64,000 nt of DNA from Polynucleobacter sp. GTDB taxonomy: Bacteria; Pseudomonadota; Gammaproteobacteria; Burkholderiales; Burkholderiaceae. The notes under the pieces were generated by a model that did not search any database, was not told where the DNA came from, and saw only the letters and a list, made by a program, of their open reading frames with translations. The DNA lies in NCBI RefSeq assembly GCF_030693775.1, contig NZ_JAUXZY010000004.1, positions 1 through 64,000 on the forward strand, read 5' to 3'. The position numbers and the translations under genes were made by a program. Every line of letters begins with the position of its first letter. Positions within the stretch are counted from its first letter, which is position 1. Shown here piece after piece: positions 42,572 through 51,783 of the stretch.

Positions 42572-44869
42572 ATGAGCTTACTTCGTTTTGATCGGCCCGC
42601 TTGGAAGCGTCGCGCACTACCGATAGCAACTGCCGCCACCGGCATCTTTGCACTTGCCTTGTTAGTGTTGCTATCCACAGCGACTTCAAACACAAGCTTT
42701 TTCGATAATTACTTTATCTGGCTTTACGCTGCCAACGTGGTGGTTGGTATTTGTTTGCTGCTGGTTATCGTGACTTTGGTGGTGGTGATCACCATACGCT
42801 GGAAAAAAGGCCGCTTTGGTACGCGCTTAATTGCCAAGCTGGCGATGATTTTTGGTTTGGTAGGGGTGGTCCCGGGCCTCATCCTGTATGGCGTCTCCTT
42901 GCAGTTCGTCTCACGTAGTATTGATACTTGGTTTGACGTGAAGGTGGAGTCAGCTCTAGAGGCCGGTCTCGAGCTGGGGCGCGCTACCTTAAGCACCTCC
43001 TTGCAAGAATTACAAGATGAGGGCCGTATTGTGGCCGATCAACTGCAGCGCATTCCAAATCAAGCCAGCCCAGCAGAGCTCACGCTCTTGCTCTCTCGTA
43101 TGCGTGATCAGTTTGGCATTCAAGAAATTACCATTTTCAATGCCCGTCAGGCCGTGGTTGCCACGGCATCATCCGGCGTGACCTCGAGCGTGGCAGTGGC
43201 GCCTAGCGCAGAGATCATGAGTCAAGCGAACAAGGTAAATGGCGTTGGCTTTATAGAAGAGCTGCAGGGCACTCAGGACTATCGATTAAAAGCAGTTATT
43301 CCGCTCGTCAAAGAAAAGTCTAGCGGCCAAGGTTTTGGGCTTAGCCTGCAGTATCAACGCGAGCTCTGGTATTTGCAGCTGATTAAGCGAGTTCCGGACG
43401 AAATTACAAAAAATACGCTCGCTGTACAGGCAGCGTATAGCGATTACCAAGAAAAATCCCTGGGCCGAACGGGCCTGCGCCAAATGTACATTGGCACGCT
43501 CACCCTCACCCTCTTTTTTGCTTTATTTGTGGCGGTTACCTTGGCTCTTTTGCTGGGCAGGCAGCTGGCCCGCCCATTGCTCATGCTGCTGCGCGGAACG
43601 CAGGCGGTGGCGCAAGGCGATCTTTCACCCAAGCCCGAACTAGATACGGGCGATGAGCTGGGCATGTTGACGCGTCAATTTAATGTCATGACGCGGCAGC
43701 TGGCGGATACTCGCACGTCGCTGCAGGAATCAAAATCATTTCTAGAGACAGTATTAAGCAACCTGACCGCTGGTGTATGTATCTTTGACGATGCCTTTAA
43801 GCTGGTTTCGAGTAATGCCGGCGCCGATGCCATTTTTAGGCATGACCTCACTCAGCTCACGGGCAAAGCGCTGAGCCAAATTCCTGCTTTAGCTGAATTT
43901 GAGACGGCGGTAAAAGAGGGGTTTGCTGCCATGCAAATGACGGTAGGGCCGCGAGTGGGCGATGACCTACCCGCCACAAAGGGCCTAGATCAGACAAGTG
44001 CTCGGGTATGGCAAAAGCAAATTCAGCTGCATGCTAGTAGTGAGTTTGACCAAGAGCTTGGCGTCACTATTTTTGTGCGCGGAACAGAGCTCGCTCCAGG
44101 GCTCAATATGATTGTGTTTGATGACATCACCGATGTGGTTACGGCACAGCGCTCGATTGCCTGGAGTGAAGTTGCGCGCCGCCTAGCCCACGAGATTAAA
44201 AATCCGCTGACCCCAATACAGCTGTCTGCTGAGCGTCTGCAGCAAAAATTGGCAGGGAAGGTAAGCCCCGAGCAGGAAGACATGATGAATCGGAGTACCG
44301 CCACCATCATTGGTCAAGTAGAGGCGATGAAGCAGATGGTGAATGATTTTCGGGATTTTGCAAAGACGCCGGCGCCACAGCTCCGCGCGGTTTCGATTAA
44401 TCAGTTAATACAAGAAATTCTGGTGCTGTATGAGGGCAGCCCTATGGAGGTGTCGCTCGATTCAGCCTGCCCCGATATCTTGGGCGATCCCACGCAATTG
44501 CGCCAAGTAATTCATAATCTCTTGCAGAACGCACAAGACTCTACCTTGGAAGGGCAACGCACAGGGGCGTCAGTTGCGATTACAACTGAAGCAGTGCCCT
44601 ATAAACAGGCCAATGGTGTGATGCAAAAAGCGGTGCGATTTAGCATTACTGACTCGGGGGCGGGATTTCCGGCTAAGATACTAGCAAGAGCGTTTGAGCC
44701 GTACGTCACAACAAAAACCAAAGGCACGGGCTTGGGCTTAGCAGTGGTGAAGAAAATTGTGGATGATCATGGTGCAAAAATTGAGATTCGGAATCGAATG
44801 CAAGGGGACGTCGTAGTGGGGGCACAAGTGTCTATTTTGTTTATGAATCTAGCGAAAGAGGCAGTTTAG
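42572..44869 (+). CDS. ntrY: NtrY-type membrane sensor histidine kinase
   Basis: The protein has 765 residues. Several N-terminal transmembrane segments (about 15-110) are followed by a periplasmic region, another transmembrane helix (about 310-335), HAMP (about 335-390) and PAS (about 395-500). HisKA has phosphoacceptor His in RRLAHEIKNPLTPIQLSAER, and the HATPase has N-box HNLLQNAQDS and G-boxes DSGAGFP and GTGLGLAVV. It likely senses envelope or nitrogen/redox state and phosphorylates the adjacent regulator, 2 bp downstream. Confidence 0.9.
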   Translation: MSLLRFDRPAWKRRALPIATAATGIFALALLVLLSTATSNTSFFDNYFIWLYAANVVVGICLLLVIVTLVVVITIRWKKGRFGTRLIAKLAMIFGLVGVVPGLILYGVSLQFVSRSIDTWFDVKVESALEAGLELGRATLSTSLQELQDEGRIVADQLQRIPNQASPAELTLLLSRMRDQFGIQEITIFNARQAVVATASSGVTSSVAVAPSAEIMSQANKVNGVGFIEELQGTQDYRLKAVIPLVKEKSSGQGFGLSLQYQRELWYLQLIKRVPDEITKNTLAVQAAYSDYQEKSLGRTGLRQMYIGTLTLTLFFALFVAVTLALLLGRQLARPLLMLLRGTQAVAQGDLSPKPELDTGDELGMLTRQFNVMTRQLADTRTSLQESKSFLETVLSNLTAGVCIFDDAFKLVSSNAGADAIFRHDLTQLTGKALSQIPALAEFETAVKEGFAAMQMTVGPRVGDDLPATKGLDQTSARVWQKQIQLHASSEFDQELGVTIFVRGTELAPGLNMIVFDDITDVVTAQRSIAWSEVARRLAHEIKNPLTPIQLSAERLQQKLAGKVSPEQEDMMNRSTATIIGQVEAMKQMVNDFRDFAKTPAPQLRAVSINQLIQEILVLYEGSPMEVSLDSACPDILGDPTQLRQVIHNLLQNAQDSTLEGQRTGASVAITTEAVPYKQANGVMQKAVRFSITDSGAGFPAKILARAFEPYVTTKTKGTGLGLAVVKKIVDDHGAKIEIRNRMQGDVVVGAQVSILFMNLAKEAV

Positions 44870-44871
44870 TC

Positions 44872-45576
44872 ATGGCTAGCATCTTGGTGGTCGACGATGA
44901 AATGGGAATTCGTGAGCTTCTCAATGAGATTCTGACGGATGAGGGCCATACCGTCTATGCAGCAGAAAGTGCGATACAAGCACGAACAGTGCGCGAGCAA
45001 ATGCGGCCCGATTTGGTTCTCTTGGATATTTGGATGCCCGATACCGACGGCATTACTCTGCTAAAGGAATGGTCCAATAGCGGGCAGCTCACTATGCCAG
45101 TGGTGATGATGTCGGGCCATGCCACGATTGATACTGCAGTGGAGGCAACCCGGATTGGTGCCCTTAACTTTTTAGAAAAACCCATTGCCCTTCAAAAGCT
45201 GCTCAAGACAGTAAATAAGGCGCTGGAAAGTGCGCCCAAACAAGTACAAATCGAAGAGGCAGCAGTGATGCCGCCCTCGTCAAGGCCTGCCGCTGAAGTA
45301 AAGCCGATAGCTGCAGTAGTGGTCCCGCCGTCAGGCGAGTACATTAGTGGTATCGCGAAGATGTATTTTGATTTGCCTTTGCGCGAGGCGCGAGACCTAT
45401 TTGAAAAAGCCTATTTTGAGCATCAGATGCAAATCATGGGCGGAAGCATGACTCGCATTTCTGAATACACGGGGCTAGAGCGTACGCACCTGTACCGCAA
45501 ACTCAAGGCGCTGGGTGTGGACGCTACCAAAAGCAAAGGCGAAGTAGTACCAGAGTCTGCGCCAGTTAAGCAGTAA
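44872..45576 (+). CDS. NtrX-like response regulator without AAA+ domain
   Basis: This 234-residue protein has an N-terminal receiver (about 1-120), with acid pair Asp8-Asp9, phosphoacceptor Asp52 in LLDIWMPD, and Lys in FLEKPI. A proline-rich linker (about 125-155) leads to a C-terminal Fis-type helix-turn-helix ending TGLERTHLYRKLKALGVD. The central sigma-54 AAA+ domain of classical NtrX is absent. It may therefore act without sigma-54 as a DNA-binding repressor or activator. It is paired with ntrY. Confidence 0.88.
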   Translation: MASILVVDDEMGIRELLNEILTDEGHTVYAAESAIQARTVREQMRPDLVLLDIWMPDTDGITLLKEWSNSGQLTMPVVMMSGHATIDTAVEATRIGALNFLEKPIALQKLLKTVNKALESAPKQVQIEEAAVMPPSSRPAAEVKPIAAVVVPPSGEYISGIAKMYFDLPLREARDLFEKAYFEHQMQIMGGSMTRISEYTGLERTHLYRKLKALGVDATKSKGEVVPESAPVKQ

Positions 45577-45649
45577 ATCAATTTAATTCAGTCGGCTGGC
45601 AAAGGCGACCTACTCAGCATGGAATGCAAGCAAGGCTGCTCTAAAAATA

Positions 45650-46987
45650 ATGCATGACAAAAGTAAGCTAGTCATTATTGGCGATGGCTTTGCCGCTGCA
45701 GTAACGGCCATTCATCTCTTGCGTAAAGGCATCGCGGCAGACTCGTTCACCATCATCGGCCCCGGCCCCTTAGGTAAAGGCCATGCTTACGGTTGTGAAA
45801 GCCCATCTTTTCGGCTCAATGTGCGCGAAGATTTGCCCATTGTTTTTTCAGACGATCCATTGCATTTTGCGCGCTGGGCCAAAACAAACATCGATGACTC
45901 AGAAGCAAAAACAAGTGCGGGCAATTTTTATCGTCGCGCCGATTTTGGGCGCTACGTTTCTGAGCTCGTTGCCGCAGAAGTAGGGTTCGATCAAATTCAG
46001 CGAATCCCTAGTAAAGTATCGCGCTTAAACCAAGTGCACGATGGCTTGTGGAGGCTCGACACTACTGATGGGCATTGCATCCACTCTGAGAGGGTGATTA
46101 TTGCAACTGGCAATTCACCGCCAACGTGGCCGTGTGCCATAAAGGCTGGCCCAGGAGAGCACGCCGCTTCGAGGTTAATAGAAAACCCATGGACCGGACA
46201 GTACCTTGCTGCCATTGGCGCAGAAGAGCATGTTGTGTTGCTTGGCGGAGGCCTCACTGCATTGGATGCAATCTACGCACTAGCAACGCAAGGGCATCGC
46301 GGCCCGATTACGATAGTGGGACCAAGATCAGTATTCCCCCCGACACAGGCGCAATGGACCAGACAAAAGCAGCCGAACTGGCCCGAAAAATTAAGCCCGG
46401 CCAAGCTGCTGCGCTTTATGCGCCAATACCTGCCATCTGCGCCTACAACCAGTTCAGAGTGGCAGTGCGCCTGGGAAGAGTTAAGACCCAATCTCAATAC
46501 GATTTGGCAGCAATTGACACCGCATCAACGGCAAATCCTATTCAAGCGACTGGGGTGGGCTTGGTCTTTGTATCGGTTTCGTGCCTCTCCACAAACAATC
46601 AAAGCCTATGAACAGCTGAGGGCAAATCATCAAGTCCAGTTTGCCGTAGGGCGGGCAAAGCAAGTCGAGTGCTCTGAGGGCGCGATAATGGTTCAACTGA
46701 ATAATGGTCAAGGCATTCAAGCTGATCGGATTGTGAACTGCACTGGCGTTGGAAGAGATGTATTTTTAGATAGATTAGTCGCAGATTCAATTGCGCTTCC
46801 AGACCCCCTAGGTCATGCTGTTGGTGTCAACACAAAACTCAATGTCATTAAGCCAAATCTGCAAGCCTGGAACAATTTATGGATGCTGGGCCCAGCTACG
46901 ATGGGCAGTTTGGGCGATGTTATTGCTGCTAGCGCTATTTCAAAGCAAGCCGAGGAGCTGGCCCTGCAAATAGCAAGCCTAGACTAG
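45650..46987 (+). CDS. FAD/NAD(P)-binding protein (NAD_binding_9 type)
   Basis: This 445-residue protein begins with the dinucleotide motif LVIIGDGFAAAVTAIHLLRK (about 7-26). It has the family segment GKGHAYGCESPSFRLNVRED, a second dinucleotide site VVLLGGGLTALDAIYAL, and a C-terminal ATMGSLGDVIAASAI. Members are flavoproteins of unclear function, some near siderophore or iron genes. No partner genes are seen here. It lies 73 bp after the ntrX-like gene and is possibly separately transcribed. Confidence 0.75.
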   Translation: MHDKSKLVIIGDGFAAAVTAIHLLRKGIAADSFTIIGPGPLGKGHAYGCESPSFRLNVREDLPIVFSDDPLHFARWAKTNIDDSEAKTSAGNFYRRADFGRYVSELVAAEVGFDQIQRIPSKVSRLNQVHDGLWRLDTTDGHCIHSERVIIATGNSPPTWPCAIKAGPGEHAASRLIENPWTGQYLAAIGAEEHVVLLGGGLTALDAIYALATQGHRGPITIVGPRSVFPPTQAQWTRQKQPNWPEKLSPAKLLRFMRQYLPSAPTTSSEWQCAWEELRPNLNTIWQQLTPHQRQILFKRLGWAWSLYRFRASPQTIKAYEQLRANHQVQFAVGRAKQVECSEGAIMVQLNNGQGIQADRIVNCTGVGRDVFLDRLVADSIALPDPLGHAVGVNTKLNVIKPNLQAWNNLWMLGPATMGSLGDVIAASAISKQAEELALQIASLD

Positions 46988-47072
46988 AGCAATCTGGGCA
47001 ACCAAGAATAAACTCAGAATTGATTGGTTTGAGCGGCTTAATACGATGGTGCTCTCCCAAGGGGGTGTGCCG

Positions 47073-47855
47073 CTATTCCGTGCGCGTCTCAATAGAGGCA
47101 AATACTTTTTTCAGTGCCGTTGATTTAACCGAAGTACTTCCCTTAAATGGCTGATCAAAAATAATTAACAAGCCCAGCATTGATCCATAAATAATTGGAA
47201 AAACTGTAATAGCAAAATTGAGTTCATTGCCTGGCATAACTAGCGATGTAATACTGCTGATGGCAATAAATATAAATAAGATTGAAATCCAGAAGATGGC
47301 GGGAAGCTTTTGCGTAGAACGATCAATCCGTATTTCGCGTGACTCCGAAACGTTCTCTGCTACATCCAAAATATCGGAGTAGATGGCAATTTGCTTGGGG
47401 GTCACCGGCTCTAGCTTAAACAGCATTTGCGATATCGTGCGCCAGAGCAAGTGCGTTTGTTGAGAGCCCTGCTCTAATCTCAGCTCGGGCCACTCATTTT
47501 GAATAATAGACTCGATATACAGCTTTAATTTGGCGCGGATCTCCAGGGAATAGGCGTCACCAAAGCGCAGCAGTAGTCGATCTAGATTATTAATTTGACT
47601 AGCCTCCGCTGCAACCAATGCAGAAGCCGCTTGAAAGTTGCTTTGGGCCTGGTTCAATAAAAACCCAATAAACATCCCGATGGTTGCACCCAGTAATGCA
47701 AATAAAGACTGCGCAATCTTGACTGTTTCTTCCGTTGGATGAATAAGAAATAGACTCTTAACTATCGATGGCATGACGTGCGCCAGCAGATTGATCATCG
47801 CAATGCACAGCAAAATGATGAGTAAGTTAGGCAGCTTATAAATGAGTTTTGGCAT
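47073..47855 (-). CDS. DUF4239-type bestrophin-like membrane protein
   Basis: This 260-residue protein has two hydrophobic segments near each end (about 8-30, 45-65, 188-208 and 215-240). The cytoplasmic helical middle contains EASQINNLDRLLLRFGD, a pattern typical of DUF4239. The family is poorly characterised and no function can be assigned. It stands alone between convergent and divergent neighbours. Confidence 0.65.
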   Translation of the reverse strand: MPKLIYKLPNLLIILLCIAMINLLAHVMPSIVKSLFLIHPTEETVKIAQSLFALLGATIGMFIGFLLNQAQSNFQAASALVAAEASQINNLDRLLLRFGDAYSLEIRAKLKLYIESIIQNEWPELRLEQGSQQTHLLWRTISQMLFKLEPVTPKQIAIYSDILDVAENVSESREIRIDRSTQKLPAIFWISILFIFIAISSITSLVMPGNELNFAITVFPIIYGSMLGLLIIFDQPFKGSTSVKSTALKKVFASIETRTE

Positions 47856-47944
47856 GGCACAGAAAAATAATGGGGTAACTCAATATACGACAAGTGACCA
47901 AAAGAGGCTATTCCAAAAAAGACGAGGGTGACCAGCGCGCAACA

Positions 47945-48259
47945 TCAGCCCACTTTCAGCAAAATGACGCCAAGAATGATCAAGGCGGCGCCAAGCCAGC
48001 GGATTGGAATATTCGGGTCACCAAAAACCAATACACCAATCGCAAAGGTGCCAACGGCCCCAATCGAGGTCCATACGGCATACGCCGTACCAATCGGAAT
48101 GCCTTTTAATGAATACCAAAGTAAGAATCCGCTGAGTGCCATGCTAGTGCCAGCCAAAGCCAGCCCCGCGATTTTCATATTCGGGTTGCTCGATAGCTTT
48201 AGGCCAAGTGGCCAGCCAATTTCACAAACACCTGCCAATAGGAGAGATAACCAGTACAT
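47945..48259 (-). CDS. gdx: SMR exporter, guanidinium (Gdx/SugE) subtype
   Basis: This small multidrug resistance protein is 104 residues from the ATG at 48259, the usual SMR length. A longer start at 48289 is possible. It has four membrane helices with the essential Glu13 in LAGVCEIGWPLGLK and the SugE-type motif GIPIGTAYAVWTSIGAVG. Gdx proteins export guanidinium by proton exchange as antiparallel dimers. No guanidine riboswitch could be recognised upstream. Confidence 0.85.
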   Translation of the reverse strand: MYWLSLLLAGVCEIGWPLGLKLSSNPNMKIAGLALAGTSMALSGFLLWYSLKGIPIGTAYAVWTSIGAVGTFAIGVLVFGDPNIPIRWLGAALIILGVILLKVG

Positions 48260-48499
48260 GCGGAGCCAAGAGTGAAGTAAAGAATCCACTGTATCAAAAG
48301 TGGGGGGCGTGATTCACCTTGTTTTTGGAGGCGCTTACAACAAGGCGCGCTGCAAAGAAACCACCCTCAATTCATGGATAGATTGGGGCGATGCCATTAA
48401 TTGCCCGTTGGATATAAAGTTATTTACTCGGATAACCGAACTGATTAGACTGCCAATAATGATCGGCAGCATTGATCTTATGGGCAATAAATACTAAAG

Positions 48500-49861
48500 A
48501 TGAGTAAAACCAATCCGAAGCGGCTCGACTTACTGGATCGGGCTTCGGCCATGTTGCAGGGCAAAGCTCTCCGAGATGCCAGCCCCTTACAAGACCAGCG
48601 CATTCTTCCGCCTCGCCCAAAGCGGTTTAGTTCCATTGCGGTTTTAGAAAAATCCAACCATGATCGGCTTGAAGATCTCATTCCGATACGCTACAGCCGA
48701 ATGCTAACAAGCCCGTTTAGTTTTTTGAGGGGCTCTGCTGCATTGATGGCAGATGATTTATCGAGAACTCCTAGCAGCGGGATTTATGTACAAGCCTGTG
48801 GCGATTGCCATTTACTCAATTTTGGCGCGTATGCAACGCCCGAACGCAAACTCGTATTTGATATCAATGACTTTGATGAAACCCTGCCTGCCCCCTGGGA
48901 GTGGGATGTAAAGCGCCTAGCCACTAGTTTTGTGGTGGCGGCAGAAGACAGTCAGCTTAGTAAATCAAGCGCACAGCGCATCGCAAAGATATGCGCTCAG
49001 TCTTACCGTGAAAATATGCGCGCGTATTCCAAGCAAAGCCCATTAGAGGTTTGGTACGGACACCTCGACTTGGCTAAATTTGCGAAAGAGGCACCCAATA
49101 AATCAAGCAGATTGCATCGTGAAAGCCTAATCAAAAAAGCAGAGAAGCAAGTTGCCGAATACCTTTTTCCAAAAATTACGACCGAGGTCAATGGCGATAA
49201 GCGCTTAATCGATAATCCGCCGCTGATTTACCATTTGGATGATCGGTGGATAGAAAAGATCGGTAAAACTGCAGTTGAGAGTTATCGCGCCTCCCTCTCG
49301 CATGACCGCAAAGTGCTGCTGGATCGCTATCAACTCAAAGACATTGTGGTTAAGGTAGTCGGAATTGGTAGTGTGGGCACGCGCTGTTTTGTTGCTCTAT
49401 TCATGACCCCAGATGGCGACCCCCTCTTGCTGCAGATCAAAGAGGCACGCAACTCCGTGCTGGAGCCCTATGCTGGAAAAAGTCAATATCACCAGCATGG
49501 TGAGCGCGTGGTGGTTGGTCAGCGATTAACACAGTCATCGAGCGATGTCTTTCTAGGCTGGATGCGCGGACCCAAAGGGAAAGATTTTTATGTGCGGCAA
49601 CTAAGGGATATGAAGGTATCGTTTTCAGTCCAAGACATTACGCCAACACGTCTAAAGCGCTATGCAGTCTATTGTGGGCAAGCACTAGCAAGATCCCATG
49701 CCAAGTCTGGCAATGCAGCGCTTATTTCTGGCTACCTCGGAAAGTCCGATGTTTTTGATGAGGCAGTCAGTCTGTTTGCTATGGAATACGCCGAACAAAA
49801 TAAGCGGGATTACGAAGAGCTCGTGCAGGCAGCTAAAACAGGCAAGATTACTACCGCCTAA
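48500..49861 (+). CDS. DUF2252 protein
   Basis: This 453-residue protein has the DUF2252 pattern: IPIRYSRMLTSPFSFLRGSA (about 60-79), YVQACGDCHLLNFGAYATPE (about 97-116), DINDFDETLPAPWEWDVKRL (about 122-141) and a C-terminal ALARSHAKSGNAALISGYLG. The HLLNFG and DINDFDE segments resemble kinase-fold catalytic loops, so a phosphotransferase fold is plausible. Its function is unknown. It converges on the PLP enzyme gene with a 7-bp gap. Confidence 0.85.
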   Translation: MSKTNPKRLDLLDRASAMLQGKALRDASPLQDQRILPPRPKRFSSIAVLEKSNHDRLEDLIPIRYSRMLTSPFSFLRGSAALMADDLSRTPSSGIYVQACGDCHLLNFGAYATPERKLVFDINDFDETLPAPWEWDVKRLATSFVVAAEDSQLSKSSAQRIAKICAQSYRENMRAYSKQSPLEVWYGHLDLAKFAKEAPNKSSRLHRESLIKKAEKQVAEYLFPKITTEVNGDKRLIDNPPLIYHLDDRWIEKIGKTAVESYRASLSHDRKVLLDRYQLKDIVVKVVGIGSVGTRCFVALFMTPDGDPLLLQIKEARNSVLEPYAGKSQYHQHGERVVVGQRLTQSSSDVFLGWMRGPKGKDFYVRQLRDMKVSFSVQDITPTRLKRYAVYCGQALARSHAKSGNAALISGYLGKSDVFDEAVSLFAMEYAEQNKRDYEELVQAAKTGKITTA

Positions 49862-49868
49862 AACCGCT

Positions 49869-50882
49869 CTACGTTGTGTAGCCCTCTAGTCCAAACGTTT
49901 CAGGATAGCCAAACAAAGCGGCACTACCGCCGGTGTGTAAAAAAATCACTGTGTCGTCTTTAGTAAATCGGCCATGACGAACCCAATCAATTAAGCCGGA
50001 GAGCCCTTTGCCTGTATAGACGGGGTCAAACAAAAGACCTTCTATTTCAGCAAGCATTTTTACAGCCTCAACCATACCTTCGGTGGGTAAGCCGTAGCCG
50101 GCCCCTACATAGTTGCAGTCGGCAAAAACATCTTCGCGCTGGACTGCCCCTTCGTGCCCAAGCATTGCAGCGGTTTTGCAAGCAAGGTCATAGACCATTT
50201 GCTCTTGTTTCTCTTTGGGCGCGCGTACGCCAAAACCAATCACTTTGAGTGGGCTATTGAGTATCTTGAGTCCGGCAATGAGTCCAGCATGAGTACCTGC
50301 GCTGCCGGTTGCGAGCACGAGGTGAGTGGCCTTCAGTCCCATCTCATTCATCTGGTAGGTCAACTCCAGCGCTGCATTGACGTAACCTAGGGCGCCCAGC
50401 GGATTAGAGCCGCCGCCAGGAATCACATACGGTTTTTTGCCAGCAGCTTTTAATGTTTCGGCAAAAGACTCCATTTCGGTTTGCATGTTTGCGCCAGCAG
50501 GTCTTGACGATACGCTAGCACCATGAAGGCGGTCTAACAAAACGTTGCCACTCAGTCGATAGGCTTCATCTTTAAAGCCCGTGCGGTCTTCCAGCAAGAT
50601 ATGGCAAGTGAGCTTCAGTTTGGCGCACAGAGCAGCAGTCTGGCGGGCATGGTTTGATTGCACCGCGCCTTGCGTAATCACTGTATCAGCACCCTTAGCA
50701 AGGGCATCAGCAAGCAGGTATTCCAGCTTGCGCGTTTTATTGCCGCCCGTAGAAAGTCCTGTGCAGTCATCGCGCTTAACCCAAAGAGCAGGGCCGCCTA
50801 GCTCAGAGGACAGGTTCAGCATAGGCTCAAGCGGTGTAGGCCAGTGACCACAGCGGATTCGGGGGTAGTGAGTGAGATCCAT
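49869..50882 (-). CDS. D-cysteine desulfhydrase / ACC deaminase family PLP enzyme
   Basis: This 337-residue fold-type II PLP enzyme has the PLP-lysine motif [14 protein letters not shown] (about 44-57), [16 protein letters not shown] (about 69-84), the phosphate loop [11 protein letters not shown], and a C-terminal [11 protein letters not shown]. The family contains D-cysteine desulfhydrase, ACC deaminase and L-cysteate sulfo-lyase, which are not separable by eye. It would release ammonia and a keto acid, and sulfide or sulfite if the substrate is D-cysteine or cysteate. It is preceded by a good ribosome binding site. Confidence 0.8.
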   Translation of the reverse strand: MDLTHYPRIRCGHWPTPLEPMLNLSSELGGPALWVKRDDCTGLSTGGNKTRKLEYLLADALAKGADTVITQGAVQSNHARQTAALCAKLKLTCHILLEDRTGFKDEAYRLSGNVLLDRLHGASVSSRPAGANMQTEMESFAETLKAAGKKPYVIPGGGSNPLGALGYVNAALELTYQMNEMGLKATHLVLATGSAGTHAGLIAGLKILNSPLKVIGFGVRAPKEKQEQMVYDLACKTAAMLGHEGAVQREDVFADCNYVGAGYGLPTEGMVEAVKMLAEIEGLLFDPVYTGKGLSGLIDWVRHGRFTKDDTVIFLHTGGSAALFGYPETFGLEGYTT

Positions 50883-51091
50883 GACGCCTCCTTAAATTTG
50901 ATTCATGTATTAAAGCAAGGGTAGCATGGGTATGGGCCAGACAAGGAGCGTTAACACCAACACATTGACAATCAGGGGAATCAAGGATCAGCCATCCCCG
51001 CTAGATAGGATTTCCAGCAAATCAACCTGAGTTGACGGAGTTATCTGAATTTTCTAAGCCTAAAAACAGTTCCGCTATAATTCAAACACTT

Positions 51092-51167
51092 GGCCTGGTA
51101 GCTCAGTCGGTAGAGCAGAGGATTGAAAATCCTTGTGTCGGTGGTTCGATTCCGCCCCGGGCCACCA
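51092..51167 (+). tRNA. tRNA-Phe (anticodon GAA)
   Basis: This is a complete 76-nt cloverleaf. The acceptor stem is GGCCTGG/CCGGGCC (with a G-U type pair), and the D arm is GTAGCTCAGTCGGTAGAGC. The anticodon arm presents GAA in AGGATTGAAAATCCT, the T arm has GGTGGTTCGATTCC, and CCA is encoded. A TATAAT box lies at 51076-51081. Its last bases and 4 bp of flank (51146-51171) recur exactly at 51687-51712, marking it as the target of repeated insertion. Confidence 0.97.
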
Positions 51168-51175
51168 AGAATCTC

Positions 51176-51205
51176 AATAGCCCACTTGTTGGGCTATTTT
51201 CTTTT
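51176..51205. terminator. Terminator-like hairpin after tRNA-Phe
   Basis: AATAGCCCA / TGGGCTATT with a 5-nt loop (51176-51198) is followed by TTCTTTT on the plus strand. It can end the tRNA transcript and, less well, the convergent acetyltransferase transcript, whose stop codon is at 51205. Confidence 0.75.
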
Positions 51206-51606
51206 CAAGCCTTCTTAAGAGTCCAGGCGCTTGGGTGCTGTTCAAAACCAAGCGGCCCATAATATTCTCGTGCCTTTGGGGCGGCCAGCAAAACCAACAT
51301 ACAGTCTTGATCAAGGTGTGCTTTGGTTTCTTGAATCAATCTTTTGCCAATCCCCTGCTTTTGGTATTGAGCGTCCACCGCTAAGTCCGATAGATACGCC
51401 ACGTATGAGAAATCTGTCAATGTTCTAGAGATCCCAACTAACTTATCGTCATCCCACGCTGAAATAATCAAATTGGCATGTTTATACATATTTTCAAATG
51501 CTTTGCGATTATGAATGGGGCGCCTTTCCCCAAGTGTCGATCTAATGTATAAATCAATCGCTTGATCAGCAGAGATATTGGTCGAACTGGAATAGGAGAT
51601 TTTCAT
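51205..51606 (-). CDS. GNAT family N-acetyltransferase
   Basis: This 133-residue single-domain GNAT has the acetyl-CoA loop VDAQYQKQGIGKRLIQET (about 77-94) and a C-terminal AREYYGPLGFEQHP. The substrate is unknown. It is the only gene between tRNA-Phe and the first duplicated tRNA 3' end, so it looks like the cargo of one insertion. Confidence 0.85.
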   Translation of the reverse strand: MKISYSSSTNISADQAIDLYIRSTLGERRPIHNRKAFENMYKHANLIISAWDDDKLVGISRTLTDFSYVAYLSDLAVDAQYQKQGIGKRLIQETKAHLDQDCMLVLLAAPKAREYYGPLGFEQHPSAWTLKKA

Positions 51607-51686
51607 AGCTTTACACTGAATAAAAATACCAGTCTATAGAGACGTCATAAAAAAGTAAAACCGGGATCAAGTATCCTGAGCCCTGG

Positions 51687-51712
51687 TCGATTCCGCCCCG
51701 GGCCACCAAGAA
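51687..51712 (+). repeat. Duplicated tRNA-Phe 3' end (att-like), copy 2
   Basis: These 26 bp are identical to 51146-51171: the T-loop, T-stem 3' side, acceptor 3' strand, CCA and AAGAA flank of tRNA-Phe. The match degrades to the left, where a T is missing in the T-loop. It is in the same orientation as the tRNA, 541 bp away, as expected for attL/attR left by insertion at a tRNA gene. Confidence 0.9.
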
Positions 51713-51716
51713 ATAC

Positions 51717-51741
51717 CAAAACCACCTTCGGGTGGTTTTTT
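51717..51741 (+). terminator. Terminator following tRNA-Phe remnant copy 2
   Basis: AAACCACC-TTCG-GGTGGTTTTTT is a strong tetraloop hairpin with a T-run. The AAGAAATACC linker and this hairpin recur at 56051-56080 (decayed) and 58941-58973. It is probably the original tRNA-Phe terminator, displaced by the inserted acetyltransferase gene. Confidence 0.85.
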
Positions 51742-51783
51742 CATTTATGCTTTTGTAACAAATTACTTTTTCAAGGAAGCTTT

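Noticed and set aside
48260-48499. Guanidine riboswitch upstream of the Gdx-type exporter
   Set aside because: The gap was read on the minus strand for guanidine-I to -III motifs and none was found. It also contains no gene.
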